Notes: generated by a model from the letters alone, not told the origin. Positions 52,217 through 60,187 are shown, counted from the first letter of the stretch. The stretch: 64,000 bases of DNA from an uncultured Verrucomicrobiota bacterium (GCA_937996795.1 CALKUH010000038.1:60259-124258), one strand, 5' to 3'. A program made the numbers and translations.

Positions 52217-52732
52217 ATGAAGAAGAGCCTGATCCCGTGGCGTCGGGATTCGGCGGAGACCGCGGTGGCGCGGCGGGAGGAGAATCCTTTCGCCGATTTC
52301 CATCGCCAGATGAACCGGCTGTTTGAGGACTTCTTCTCTGATTTCGAGGGGCGGTCCACCAGCCTCATGTTCCCCTCTTCCTTCGGGCGCTTCGACGGAT
52401 CCACGCCCCGCGTGGATGTCGCGGAGACCGAAAAGGAAGTGACGGTCAGCGCCGATCTTCCTGGCCTTGATGAGAAGGACGTCCAGGTCACCCTCGACGA
52501 GGATGTCCTCACCATCCGCGGCTCCCGCAAGGATGAGCGGGAGGAGAAGAAGCGGAATTACCACCTCGTGGAACGCAGCTACGGCGAGTTCCACCGGTCC
52601 ATTCCGCTACCCGGCGGGCTCGACACGGAACATGTGAAGGCCGCCTTCAAGAAGGGCGTCCTGATCGTGACACTGCCGAAACTGCCGGAAGCGCAATCGA
52701 AGAAGAAAACGATTGCGATCGAGACCGAGTAA
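52217..52732 (+). CDS. Hsp20 small heat-shock protein 3
   Basis: 171 residues, the longest of the three. The N-terminal arm (NPFADFHRQMNRLFEDFFSD) is the aromatic-rich substrate-binding type; the domain has VDVAETEKEVTVSADLPGLD, VQVTLDEDVLTIRGSRKDE and FHRSIPLPGGLDTEHVKAAF. The Shine-Dalgarno is an extended AAAGGAGGTGA, the strongest in the window, so high expression is expected. A strong hairpin follows the gene. Confidence 0.95.
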   Translation: MKKSLIPWRRDSAETAVARREENPFADFHRQMNRLFEDFFSDFEGRSTSLMFPSSFGRFDGSTPRVDVAETEKEVTVSADLPGLDEKDVQVTLDEDVLTIRGSRKDEREEKKRNYHLVERSYGEFHRSIPLPGGLDTEHVKAAFKKGVLIVTLPKLPEAQSKKKTIAIETE

Positions 52733-52738
52733 AATACA

Positions 52739-52764
52739 GAAGGCGCGGCATCCGCCGCGCCTTC
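52739..52764 (+). terminator. Terminator hairpin of the hsp20 operon
   Basis: GAAGGCGCGGC (52739-52749) pairs perfectly with GCCGCGCCTTC (52754-52764) across an ATCC loop; AATGTTT follows. A strong 11-bp stem with only a weak T-run, 7 nt after the third hsp20 stop. Confidence 0.75.
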
Positions 52765-52770
52765 AATGTT

Positions 52771-52833
52771 TAACCACGAAACACACGTAACACACGAAAG
52801 TCGGTTTCGTGTTTTTCGCGAATTTCGTGGTTA
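52771..52833. repeat. CACGAA inverted repeat, gene-less copy of the GxxExxY element
   Basis: Arms TAACCACGAAACACACGTAA... (52771-52800) and TTTCGTGTTTTTCGCGAATT... (52805-52833) are complementary with a 4-nt TCGG loop. The arms match those flanking the GxxExxY gene at 57101-57545. The outer TTA supplies the alaS stop codon. It lies between the convergent hsp20 and alaS genes. Confidence 0.9.
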
Positions 52834-55788
52834 TCCCGCCAATAGTTTCACCGCCGCGGCGAGGGCTTCGTCCACCTTCGACGCATCCTTGCCGCCGCCG
52901 CGGGCGAACTCGGGTTTGCCGCCGCCTTTGCCGCCGACGATCGGCGCGATGGCCTGGATGATCTTGCCCGCCTGCACCTGCTTGGTGAACTCGGGCGCGA
53001 CCGAGGCGAGGAGCGTCACGCTGCCGCCCGACGCGCCGCCGAGCACGATCACACCGCTGAACCGCGCCTTCAGATGCTCGGCCACCGCGGCCACCGTGTC
53101 GCCGTCCGCATCGCCAAGATTGGCCACGATCGTTTGCCGTCCGCCGCGCGCCTGCGCCTGCGACACGAGCGCCGCCGCGCGTTCACCGGCCTGCTTCAAT
53201 TGCACGGCCTTGAGCTGCTTCTCCAACTCTTTCTGGTGTGCGAGCAACGATTCGATGCGCTTGTCCAGTTCCGTCGGCGCGCAGTTCAGCGTCGCCGCCA
53301 CGTGCTTCAGGCGCTGGATATCCTCCACCACCGTCTGCCAGCCCGCGAGCCCGGCCACCGCCTCGATGCGGCGGATGCCCGCCGCGATCGCGCCCTCGCC
53401 CGTAATGCGGAACAGGCCGATCTCGCCCGTCGCGCGGGTGTGCGTGCCGCCGCACAATTCCATCGAGTACCCATCCAACGCGCCCGACGCGCCGCCGATC
53501 TGCACGACGCGCACAGTCTCGCCGTACTTGTCGCCGAAGAACTGCATCACATCCTTGCGCGACTTCACGTCAGCGTACGGCACTTCGCGCCAGCTCACGC
53601 CGGCGTTCTCTACAATGCGCTCGTTGACGAGGCGCTCGATGTCCGCGACTTGCGCCGGCGTCAGCGCGGCGCTGTTGAAGTCGAAGGTCAGTTTGTCCGG
53701 GCCGACCGACGACCCCTTCTGGCTCGCCTCGCGGTTCACCACCTCGTGCAGCGCCCAGTGCAGCAAATGCGTAACCGTGTGGTGCCGCTGGATCGCCGCC
53801 CGCCGCGCGGCATCCACCGCCAGCACAACTTCCGCCCCCTTCTCCGGCGCGTCCGCGCCATCGACGAAATGCAGCCACGCCGCGCCCGCCTTCTGCGTGT
53901 CCACCACGCGCCACAACTGGCCGCCGAGGCGAATCTGCCCCGTGTCGCCGACCTGGCCGCCCATCTCCGCATAACAGGACGAGCGATCCAACACGACCGC
54001 AGTGCGCCCCTTCACGTCGAGCACTTCCGCCACCTTCGCCGTCGTCTCCAGTTGATCGAACCCGACGAACGCCGTCGCGACATCGCTCGCAAGCTGCGAC
54101 ACCTCGATCACCGTCTTCTTCTGCGCCGCCCGCGCCCGCGCGCGCTGCTTCTCCATCTCGTTTTCAAATTCACTTTCGAAGGCAGCTATATCAACCGTGA
54201 AACCACGTTCTCTCGCCATCAGCTGTGTCAGATCAAGGGGGAAGCCATACGTATCAGAGAGGACAAACGCGAATCGACCAGGAAACGACAGGAGCTTTCG
54301 CTTTAGCGCGCCGATAGCAGACATTTCACCACTCAAGCAAATCGCGAGAAACCGCTCGGCCAGATTGTCTGCGTTATCATTTAGTTGCTCAATTTCCAGC
54401 GCAGTGCATCCGACCGCATATGCACTTGCAAGGCGCTTCATGGGATTCGCACGAAAGTCACCTGAGAGGCGCGTAATTTCATCAAGCATAACAGGAATCC
54501 TGCGATTCGGGTTCGCGAGTATATTTATCAGATGCAGTGCATCTTTACTCCCTTGTGTGTATTCATCGACAAGGATTAAGCCTCGGCCCAGTGTTCGATT
54601 AAATGTTTCTTCTTCTCCTCTGGTTGACTCTTCGATTCGCTTCTGTTTTTCCCCAATTTCAGGAAATACATTACTCATCGTCTCGGCCAAAACGCCGACA
54701 AGACGATAAAGAAATGGCTCACGGAAGCCGAGCACATGGCCATAGCGAGCAGCTCGCCGCAAGACGCGGCGAATCACCATATTTCTTTCTTTATTGCCAG
54801 GCTCGATTCCGTCTGCGATAGCAAACCCTATAGTGCGGATGTGGTCGGCGATGACGCGGAACGCGACGTCGATCTTCTCCTGCTCGTTCGCGCCGGTCGT
54901 GCCCGCCGCGGGCAGCGTGGATGCGTAGCGTTTCCCGCTCAGCCGCTCCAGCGCGTCGAAGATCGGGCGGAACACGTCGGTCTCGTAGTTCGACACCGCG
55001 CGGCTGAAATCCGTGAAGCCCTTGGTGCACTGCATGATGCCGGTGACGCGCTCAAAGCCCATGCCGGTGTCGACGTGCTGCGCGGGCAGCGGGACAAACG
55101 AGCCATCCGCGTTCGCGTTGAACTGGATGAAGACGAGGTTCCAGATTTCGATGCACTCGGCGGACCCCTTGTTGACGAGCGACCCGCGCGTATCGCCGCC
55201 GGGCGTGAGGTCCACGTGGATCTCCGAGCACGGCCCGCACGGCCCCGTCTCGCCCATCATCCAGAAGTTGTCCTTCTTGTTGCCGTTGACGATGTGGACC
55301 TTCGGGTCGAGCCCCGCCGCGGTGAAGATGCGCGCCCAGTGGTCGTACGCCTCCTGGTCGAACTCCGCCGGGTCGCCCTTCGCCTTGTCCGGGCTGTAGA
55401 CCGTCGCGAACAGCCGCGCGGGCGGGAATTTCCACACCTTCGTCAGCAGCTCCCACGCCCACTCGATCGCATCCTTCTTGAAGTAGTCGCCGAACGACCA
55501 GTTGCCGAGCATCTCAAAGAACGTGTGGTGATAGGTGTCGAGCCCGACGTCCTCGAGGTCGTTGTGCTTGCCGCCCGCGCGGATGCACTTCTGCGTGTCC
55601 GCCGCGCGCCCCGGCTGGTACGGGCACGGCTGCTGCCCCAAGAAAATCGGCACGAACTGGTTCATGCCCGCGTTGGTGAACAGCAGGTTCGGCGAATCAG
55701 GCATCAGGCTCGACGACGGCACGATGGTGTGCTGCTTCGAGCGGAAAAAATCGAGGTACGACTGGCGAATCTGCGCGGAGGTCATCAT
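52831..55788 (-). CDS. alaS: Alanyl-tRNA synthetase with a large internal insertion
   Basis: Charges tRNA-Ala. 985 residues against the usual 870-880. It has the class II core (TNAGMNQFVPIFLG, then CIRAGGKHNDLEDVG), editing domain ligands (HTVTHLLHWALH; CGGTHTRATGEIG) and a C-Ala tail. Between FNRTLGRGLILVDE and the conserved DTYGFPLDLTQLMARERG lie about 100 residues instead of the usual 25 or so. The DNA from about 54155 to 54840 (roughly residues 320-545) is visibly AT-richer than the rest of the gene. Start ATG 55788 is chosen for AAGGAA 7 nt upstream. Confidence 0.95.
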   Translation of the reverse strand: MMTSAQIRQSYLDFFRSKQHTIVPSSSLMPDSPNLLFTNAGMNQFVPIFLGQQPCPYQPGRAADTQKCIRAGGKHNDLEDVGLDTYHHTFFEMLGNWSFGDYFKKDAIEWAWELLTKVWKFPPARLFATVYSPDKAKGDPAEFDQEAYDHWARIFTAAGLDPKVHIVNGNKKDNFWMMGETGPCGPCSEIHVDLTPGGDTRGSLVNKGSAECIEIWNLVFIQFNANADGSFVPLPAQHVDTGMGFERVTGIMQCTKGFTDFSRAVSNYETDVFRPIFDALERLSGKRYASTLPAAGTTGANEQEKIDVAFRVIADHIRTIGFAIADGIEPGNKERNMVIRRVLRRAARYGHVLGFREPFLYRLVGVLAETMSNVFPEIGEKQKRIEESTRGEEETFNRTLGRGLILVDEYTQGSKDALHLINILANPNRRIPVMLDEITRLSGDFRANPMKRLASAYAVGCTALEIEQLNDNADNLAERFLAICLSGEMSAIGALKRKLLSFPGRFAFVLSDTYGFPLDLTQLMARERGFTVDIAAFESEFENEMEKQRARARAAQKKTVIEVSQLASDVATAFVGFDQLETTAKVAEVLDVKGRTAVVLDRSSCYAEMGGQVGDTGQIRLGGQLWRVVDTQKAGAAWLHFVDGADAPEKGAEVVLAVDAARRAAIQRHHTVTHLLHWALHEVVNREASQKGSSVGPDKLTFDFNSAALTPAQVADIERLVNERIVENAGVSWREVPYADVKSRKDVMQFFGDKYGETVRVVQIGGASGALDGYSMELCGGTHTRATGEIGLFRITGEGAIAAGIRRIEAVAGLAGWQTVVEDIQRLKHVAATLNCAPTELDKRIESLLAHQKELEKQLKAVQLKQAGERAAALVSQAQARGGRQTIVANLGDADGDTVAAVAEHLKARFSGVIVLGGASGGSVTLLASVAPEFTKQVQAGKIIQAIAPIVGGKGGGKPEFARGGGKDASKVDEALAAAVKLLAG

Positions 55789-55867
55789 GGGCGTTTCCTT
55801 GGAAAAACAGCCCGAAACCATAGGCAAAGCCCCCGCGCAACGCCAGCCCGGACTTTGCCCCGGTGGA

Positions 55868-55934
55868 TTTTTGCAGCGTCTGTAACTTACAGACGTTGCA
55901 AGCGGTTACAGACAGTTTTTACAGACGTTGGAAC
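55868..55934 (-). repeat. Interspersed repeat, family C (copy 3, inverted)
   Basis: Read on the minus strand it gives CCAACGTCTGTAAAAACTG ... CTTGCAACGTCTGTAAGTTA with ACAGACGCTGCAAAA, the same 65-nt order as at 8195 and 36626. It lies between the divergent alaS and proB genes, within the likely promoter zone. Confidence 0.8.
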
Positions 55935-55956
55935 TTTCTGCTACACTCGTGCGTTT

Positions 55957-57099
55957 ATGAATGAGGCACTTTCCATTCGCGCGGGGCTGGCGAAGGCGCG
56001 CCGGATCGTCGTCAAGATCGGCAGCCGCGTGCTGGTGCAGAAAACGGGGCGGCCGGACCGGCGGCGCATGCGCGAGCTGGTGCGCCAGGTCGCGGCGCTG
56101 CACGAGGCGGGCCGCGAGGTCATCGTCGTTTCGTCGGGCGCGATCGGAAGCGGCATCGAGGCGATGGGCTGGCGCAAGCGGCCCACGACGCTGAAGCTGC
56201 TGCAGATGGCGGCGGCGGTCGGGCAGTCGCGCCTGATGGCGGCGTACGACGAGTTGTTCGGCGCGCACGGCATCCGCATCGGCCAGATCCTGCTCACGCA
56301 TGAGGACCTGCGGCACCGCACGCGCCACCTGAACGCGCAGGAGACGATGGCGACGCTGCTCGCGCACCGCGTGGTGCCGATCGTGAACGAGAACGACGTG
56401 GTCGCGATTGATGAAATTAAGTTCGGCGACAACGACCTGCTCGCGGCGCTGACGGCGCTGCTGGTGCAGGCGGACGCGCTGGTGCTGCTGACGACGGTGG
56501 ACGGCTTCCGCGCGCCTGCCGGCGCCGGGCGTACGCGCCGCGTGCCCGCGCTCGCGGGGGTCAGCGAGAAGGAGCTGTCGATGGCGCTCGGCAAGGGCAG
56601 CGAGCTGAGCACCGGCGGCATGGCGAGCAAGCTGCAATCGGCGGGCATGGTCGCCGAGAACGGCATTCCCGTCGTCATCGCGAACGGGCGCAAGGACGGC
56701 ATCCTCGACGAGGCGCTCGCGGGCGCGGATGTCGGGACGCTGATCCAGCCCGCGTCGGGGGCGGATGCGCTGTCGCGGCGCGAGCGGTGGATTACGATTT
56801 TTCATCGCGCCGAGGGTGCGCTGGTCATTGACGACGGCGCGCGCGCGGCGCTGGTGGACAAGGGCCGCAGCCTGCTGCCCGTCGGCATCCGCTCGGTCGA
56901 GGGCGACTTCGACGCCGGCGCCGTGGTCAGCATCAAGGCGCTCGACGGCACCCTGCTCGGCCGCGGGTTGAGCGACCACTCCAGCACCGAAATCAACCTC
57001 ATGAAAGGAAAACACTCCACCGAACTCGAATCGCTCCTCGGGACGTCCGACTCACCCGTCGTGGTGCATCGGGATAATTTGGTGTTTCGGAAGAGGTGA
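55957..57099 (+). CDS. proB: Glutamate 5-kinase
   Basis: The first step of proline synthesis, ATP-dependent phosphorylation of glutamate. 380 residues: the amino-acid kinase domain with IVVKIGSRVLV, VIVVSSGAIGSGIEAMG, IVNENDVVAIDEIKFGDND and GSELSTGGMASKLQSA, then a C-terminal PUA domain (about 290-370, GALVIDDGARAALVDKGRSL). Start ATG 55957. The partner proA follows but is separated by a GxxExxY gene flanked by inverted repeats. Confidence 0.96.
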   Translation: MNEALSIRAGLAKARRIVVKIGSRVLVQKTGRPDRRRMRELVRQVAALHEAGREVIVVSSGAIGSGIEAMGWRKRPTTLKLLQMAAAVGQSRLMAAYDELFGAHGIRIGQILLTHEDLRHRTRHLNAQETMATLLAHRVVPIVNENDVVAIDEIKFGDNDLLAALTALLVQADALVLLTTVDGFRAPAGAGRTRRVPALAGVSEKELSMALGKGSELSTGGMASKLQSAGMVAENGIPVVIANGRKDGILDEALAGADVGTLIQPASGADALSRRERWITIFHRAEGALVIDDGARAALVDKGRSLLPVGIRSVEGDFDAGAVVSIKALDGTLLGRGLSDHSSTEINLMKGKHSTELESLLGTSDSPVVVHRDNLVFRKR

Positions 57100-57100
57100 G

Positions 57101-57545
57101 TAACCACGAAATACACGAATCACACGAAAGGGGGGCTTGTGGCGGAAATCGTTTATCCGGAGGAGAGCTATCGGATTCAGGGAGCTTGCTTTGAAGTCTA
57201 CAAGGAAAAGGGGTGCGGCTTTCTTGAGCCGGTTTACCAGGAATGTCTGGAAATCGAACTCGAACTGCGGGGCATAGCGTTTCGAAGCCAGCCTGAGTTG
57301 TCGATCAGCTACAAAGGTCGCCTGCTAAAACAAACCTATCGGCCGGATATTGTGTGCGAAGGAAAAATCATTATCGAACTCAAGGCGGTCTCCAAACTGC
57401 TGGATGAGCATCGCGCTCAGGTTCACAACTACCTCCGCGCAACCGGCCTTCGCTTGGGCATTCTGGCTAACTTCGCCCACTTTCCCAAGCTCGAGTACGA
57501 GCGAATCGTAATCTAATTTCGTGTGTTTCGCGTATTTCGTGGTTA
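57101..57545. mobile_element. GxxExxY gene flanked by 29-bp inverted arms (putative mobile unit)
   Basis: Left arm 57101-57130 (TAACCACGAAATACACGAAT...) and right arm 57517-57545 (TTTCGTGTGTTTCGCGTATT...) are complementary at 27 of 29 positions. They enclose exactly one gene, with the stop codon touching the right arm. The unit sits between proB and proA, usually adjacent. The same arms without a gene occur at 52771-52833. No target duplication is evident. Mobility is inference. Confidence 0.6.
57139..57516 (+). CDS. GxxExxY family protein (PD-(D/E)xK nuclease-like)
   Basis: 125 residues. The family motif is G27-x-x-E30-x-x-Y33 in GFLEPVY. The core has P69-D70 and E80-x-K82 (YRPDIVCEGKIIIELKAV), the active-site layout of PD-(D/E)xK nucleases. 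The biological role of the family is not established. The start is GTG with AAAGGGGGG upstream. Codon use is less GC-rich than proB and proA. The gene lies wholly inside a pair of inverted repeats. Confidence 0.88.
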   Translation: MAEIVYPEESYRIQGACFEVYKEKGCGFLEPVYQECLEIELELRGIAFRSQPELSISYKGRLLKQTYRPDIVCEGKIIIELKAVSKLLDEHRAQVHNYLRATGLRLGILANFAHFPKLEYERIVI

Positions 57546-57557
57546 AATGAAAAAGCT

Positions 57558-58811
57558 ATGAACCTTCATGAAGAGATGATTGCGATGGGGGATCGGGCGG
57601 TGGGGGCGGCGCGCAAGCTGGCGCAGCTTTCGGCCCGGCGCAAGAACAGCATCCTCGAAGCCATGGCGGCGGAGCTGGATGCCCGGCGTGCGGAGCTCAA
57701 GGAAGCCAATGCGCGGGACATGGAAGCCGCGAAGGCGGCGGGCATTTCCGGCGCGATGCTGGATCGCCTGCTGCTGACCGACAGCCGCATTGACGGCATG
57801 ATCAAAGGCATCCGTGATGTCGTCGGCCTGAAGGACCCCGTCGGCCAGAAGATCAGCAAATGGCTGCGTCCCAACGGGCTCGAAATCGTAAAGGTCCGCG
57901 TGCCCATCGGCGTCATCGCGATCATCTACGAATCGCGCCCCAACGTGACGGCGGATTCGTCGATCCTCTGCATCAAAACCGGCAACGCGGTCATCCTGCG
58001 CGGCGGCAAGGAAGCGCTGCACTCGAACCAGGCGATTGCCGAGGCGCTGCAGGCGGGCGGAAAGAAGAAGGGCCTGCCCGACCACGCGCTGCAGGTCATC
58101 GGCACGACGGATCGCGAGGCGATTCGCGAACTCGTGCAGCTCGAAGGCCGCGTCGATCTCGCCATCCCCCGCGGCGGCGAGGGGCTGATCCGCGCGGTCA
58201 CCGAGCAAGCGCGCGTGCCGGTCATCAAACACTACAAGGGCATCTGCTACATCTACGTGCACGAGACGGCGGACACGGCGATGGCGTTGCGGATCATCGA
58301 GAATGCGAAGTGCCAGCGGCCCGGCGTCTGCAATGCGGCGGAGCATGTGCTGGTGGACCAGTCCATCGCGGCGGCGTTCCTGCCCGAACTGGCGAAGACG
58401 CTGCGCGCGCGCAACGTCGAACTGCGCGGCGACGAGGCGGCGCGCGCGATTGTCACCGACATGAAGGCCGCGACCGACGCGGATTGGGACACCGAATACC
58501 TCGACCTCATCCTGGGCGTTAAAGTGGTGCCCGGCGTGCAGGCGGCGATCGATTTCATCAACCGCCACGGCTCGCACCACTCCGACGCCATCGTCTCCGC
58601 GGATCCCGTCGCCCAGCGCGAGTTCACCGAGCAGGTGGACTCCGCGACGGTGTACGTGAACGCGTCGACGCGGTTCACCGACGGCGCGGAATTCGGGCTC
58701 GGCGCGGAAATCGGCATCAGCACCGACAAGCTGCACGCCCGCGGCCCGATGGGGTTGGAGGAATTGACGACGTACAAGTACGTCATCCAGGGGACGGGGC
58801 AGATTCGGTGA
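57558..58811 (+). CDS. proA: Gamma-glutamyl phosphate reductase
   Basis: The second step of proline synthesis: NADPH reduction of glutamyl-5-phosphate to the semialdehyde. 417 residues of the aldehyde-dehydrogenase fold, with VPIGVIAIIYESRPNVTADS, NAVILRGGKEALHSNQAI, the catalytic cysteine in QRPGVCNAAEHVLVD, and the C-terminal STRFTDGAEFGLGAEIGIST. It follows the GxxExxY unit by 12 nt. Confidence 0.97.
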   Translation: MNLHEEMIAMGDRAVGAARKLAQLSARRKNSILEAMAAELDARRAELKEANARDMEAAKAAGISGAMLDRLLLTDSRIDGMIKGIRDVVGLKDPVGQKISKWLRPNGLEIVKVRVPIGVIAIIYESRPNVTADSSILCIKTGNAVILRGGKEALHSNQAIAEALQAGGKKKGLPDHALQVIGTTDREAIRELVQLEGRVDLAIPRGGEGLIRAVTEQARVPVIKHYKGICYIYVHETADTAMALRIIENAKCQRPGVCNAAEHVLVDQSIAAAFLPELAKTLRARNVELRGDEAARAIVTDMKAATDADWDTEYLDLILGVKVVPGVQAAIDFINRHGSHHSDAIVSADPVAQREFTEQVDSATVYVNASTRFTDGAEFGLGAEIGISTDKLHARGPMGLEELTTYKYVIQGTGQIR

Positions 58812-58828
58812 ATTGGAGATTGCGCGAG

Positions 58829-58891
58829 CTGTAGCCGCGACCGCTGGTCGCGGCCTGCAAACCGCCCCGCGGTCAACGACCGCGGCTACAG
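58829..58891. repeat. Palindromic repeat, family E (copy 2)
   Basis: CTGTAGCCGCGACC at 58829 pairs with the closing CGCGGCTACAG at 58891; inner parts (CCGCTGGTCGCGG) form further stems. It lies between the convergent proA and thioesterase genes and may terminate both. A related copy is at 61524-61583. Confidence 0.8.
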
Positions 58892-58894
58892 GAA

Positions 58895-59326
58895 TCAGTC
58901 ACCGGTCACCTTCTTCTGGAACCCTGCCGGCGCCTCGGCGAGGCGTTTCGCGGCGTAGTCAAAGAACACAAAGCCCGTGGTCGCGCGGGCGACCTCCGTC
59001 GCGCCGCTGTCCTTGGTCACCAGGTAGACGAGTTCAAAGCCGCGACGCCCCCACTCCGCCACGGCGATCTGCACCTGCACGACATCGCCATAGACCAGTT
59101 CGGCTTTGAAGCGGACCGCGAGGTCGATGAGGATCAGGCCCACGGGGTCGGCGAGCAGTTCCGAGGGATAGCCGAGGCTGCGCAACCACTGCACGCGCGC
59201 CTCCTGGATCAACGACAACATCGTGTCGTTTCCGACGTGCCGCCCGTAATTCAGGTCCGTGATGCGGACGGGGATCGTCGCGGTGAACAGCCATTTCTCC
59301 GGCACTTCAATCTTCTGGCGAGGCAT
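58895..59326 (-). CDS. Acyl-CoA thioesterase, hotdog fold (YbgC/FadM-like)
   Basis: 143 residues of the 4-hydroxybenzoyl-CoA thioesterase type: IPVRITDLNYGRHVGNDTML (the DxNxxxHVxN active-site pattern with Asp and His), SLIQEARVQWL, RFKAELVYGDVVQVQIAV and TGFVFFDYAAKRLAEAP. It hydrolyses acyl-CoA esters; the chain preference is unknown. ATG 59326 is preceded by GAGGA at good spacing, so the longer open frame is not used. Confidence 0.9.
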   Translation of the reverse strand: MPRQKIEVPEKWLFTATIPVRITDLNYGRHVGNDTMLSLIQEARVQWLRSLGYPSELLADPVGLILIDLAVRFKAELVYGDVVQVQIAVAEWGRRGFELVYLVTKDSGATEVARATTGFVFFDYAAKRLAEAPAGFQKKVTGD

Positions 59327-59384
59327 GGAATTTTCCTCACAATTTGTTACTATTTGCTTCCTATTGTGGCGAAGGGAATAGCGG

Positions 59385-59837
59385 ATGCAAAAACTATTCG
59401 ACCAGGTGGACCCGCGCATTGCGGGGTGGATGGAGCGGAACGGGGTGCGGTTGCTCCGCATCTCGGTCGGGATCGTCTTTGTCTGGTTCGGCGCGTTAAA
59501 AACCATCGGCATGAGCCCGGCGCAGGAGCTGGTGGCGCGGACGGTGTACTGGTTCCCGCCGGAGGTGTTCATCCCGATCCTCGGCTGGTGGGAGATCCTG
59601 ATCGGCCTCGGCCTGCTGATCCGTCCGCTCGCGCGGCTGGCGATTGCGCTGCTGTTTCTCCAGATGCCCGGCACGTTCCTGCCGCTGGTCCTGCTGCCGG
59701 ACATCTGTTTCACCGCGATTCCTTACGGCCTGACCATCGAGGGGCAGTACATCGTCAAGAACCTCGTCCTCATCAGCGCCGCGCTGGTCGTCGGCGGCAC
59801 GGTGCGGATGGAAAGTTCGGCGGGCCGGAAGCTGTGA
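59385..59837 (+). CDS. DoxX/YkgB-like four-helix membrane protein
   Basis: 150 residues with about four transmembrane helices. LLRISVGIVFVWFGALKTIG and GWWEILIGLGLLIRP match the DoxX/DUF417 (YkgB) pattern. The function is unknown; relatives are linked to redox or electron-transport membrane proteins. It stands between the divergent thioesterase and the metY leader. Confidence 0.75.
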   Translation: MQKLFDQVDPRIAGWMERNGVRLLRISVGIVFVWFGALKTIGMSPAQELVARTVYWFPPEVFIPILGWWEILIGLGLLIRPLARLAIALLFLQMPGTFLPLVLLPDICFTAIPYGLTIEGQYIVKNLVLISAALVVGGTVRMESSAGRKL

Positions 59838-59874
59838 CCCGCGAACCGCTGAGGCGCGGGGCCGTTATCCGGTA

Positions 59875-59902
59875 TTGACGCTCCGGCCCCTTTATTTACT
59901 AT
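59875..59902 (+). promoter_or_regulatory. Promoter of the metY riboswitch transcript
   Basis: TTGACG (59875-59880) and TACTAT (59897-59902) with a 16-nt spacer lie about 40 nt upstream of the SAM aptamer. This is a good sigma70-type match placed as expected for a riboswitch leader. Confidence 0.65.
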
Positions 59903-59941
59903 GTCCCCCTACTCGTTGCCGTCCGCGGATGCGGGCGGCAC

Positions 59942-60054
59942 ATCGAGAGTGGCGCGAGGGACCTGGCCCGATGACCGCCCAGCAACCTGTCCCGCAACTC
60001 GCGGGATAAGGTGCCAACGCCAGCCCCGGTTTCGGGGGAACGATGGGCCTCGAT
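59942..60054 (+). promoter_or_regulatory. SAM-I (S-box) riboswitch aptamer upstream of metY
   Basis: Binds S-adenosylmethionine to lower expression of methionine genes when SAM is plentiful. P1 is ATCGAG (59942-59947) with CTCGAT (60049-60054). The conserved core is present in order: GAGTGGCGCGAGGGACCTGG, CCCGATGA, CAGCAACC (kink-turn side), a P3 stem with GCGGG, and AAGGTGCCAACGCCAGC, then a P4 hairpin (CCCCGG/TTCGGGGG) and GATGGGC. No U-tract terminator follows, so control may be translational. metY starts 153 nt later. Confidence 0.93.
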
Positions 60055-60111
60055 AGTTGAGGAATGCGGACCTGTCTTCCCCTCCCTCCGCGGCGGCCGC
60101 TGGGCTCCCAT

Positions 60112-60187
60112 CGTACTCGTCCTTCGTCGTCGTCCCCGTCCTCGAACCGATTCGAGGACGAGGAGGAGAACGCGGACGAGAACGACG
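60112..60187. repeat. Palindromic repeat, family A (copy 2)
   Basis: CGTACTCGTCCTTCGTCGTC...CCTCGAA pairs imperfectly with TTCGAGGACGAGGAGGAGAA...ACGACG. It occupies the space between the SAM aptamer and the metY Shine-Dalgarno (AAAAGGAG, from about 60191), so it belongs to the riboswitch leader and may be part of the expression platform. Family A copy 1 is at 3598-3669. Confidence 0.75.

Noticed and set aside
54155..54840. An intein or a mobile intron in alaS.
   Set aside because: No intein splice-junction pattern (Cys/Ser start, His-Asn end) and no endonuclease motif. The AT-rich block includes conserved AlaRS residues, so replacement fits better.
59838..59941. An unannotated gene in the gap between the DoxX-like gene and the riboswitch.
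   Set aside because: No frame with a start, ribosome binding site and coding bias. It contains the promoter only.
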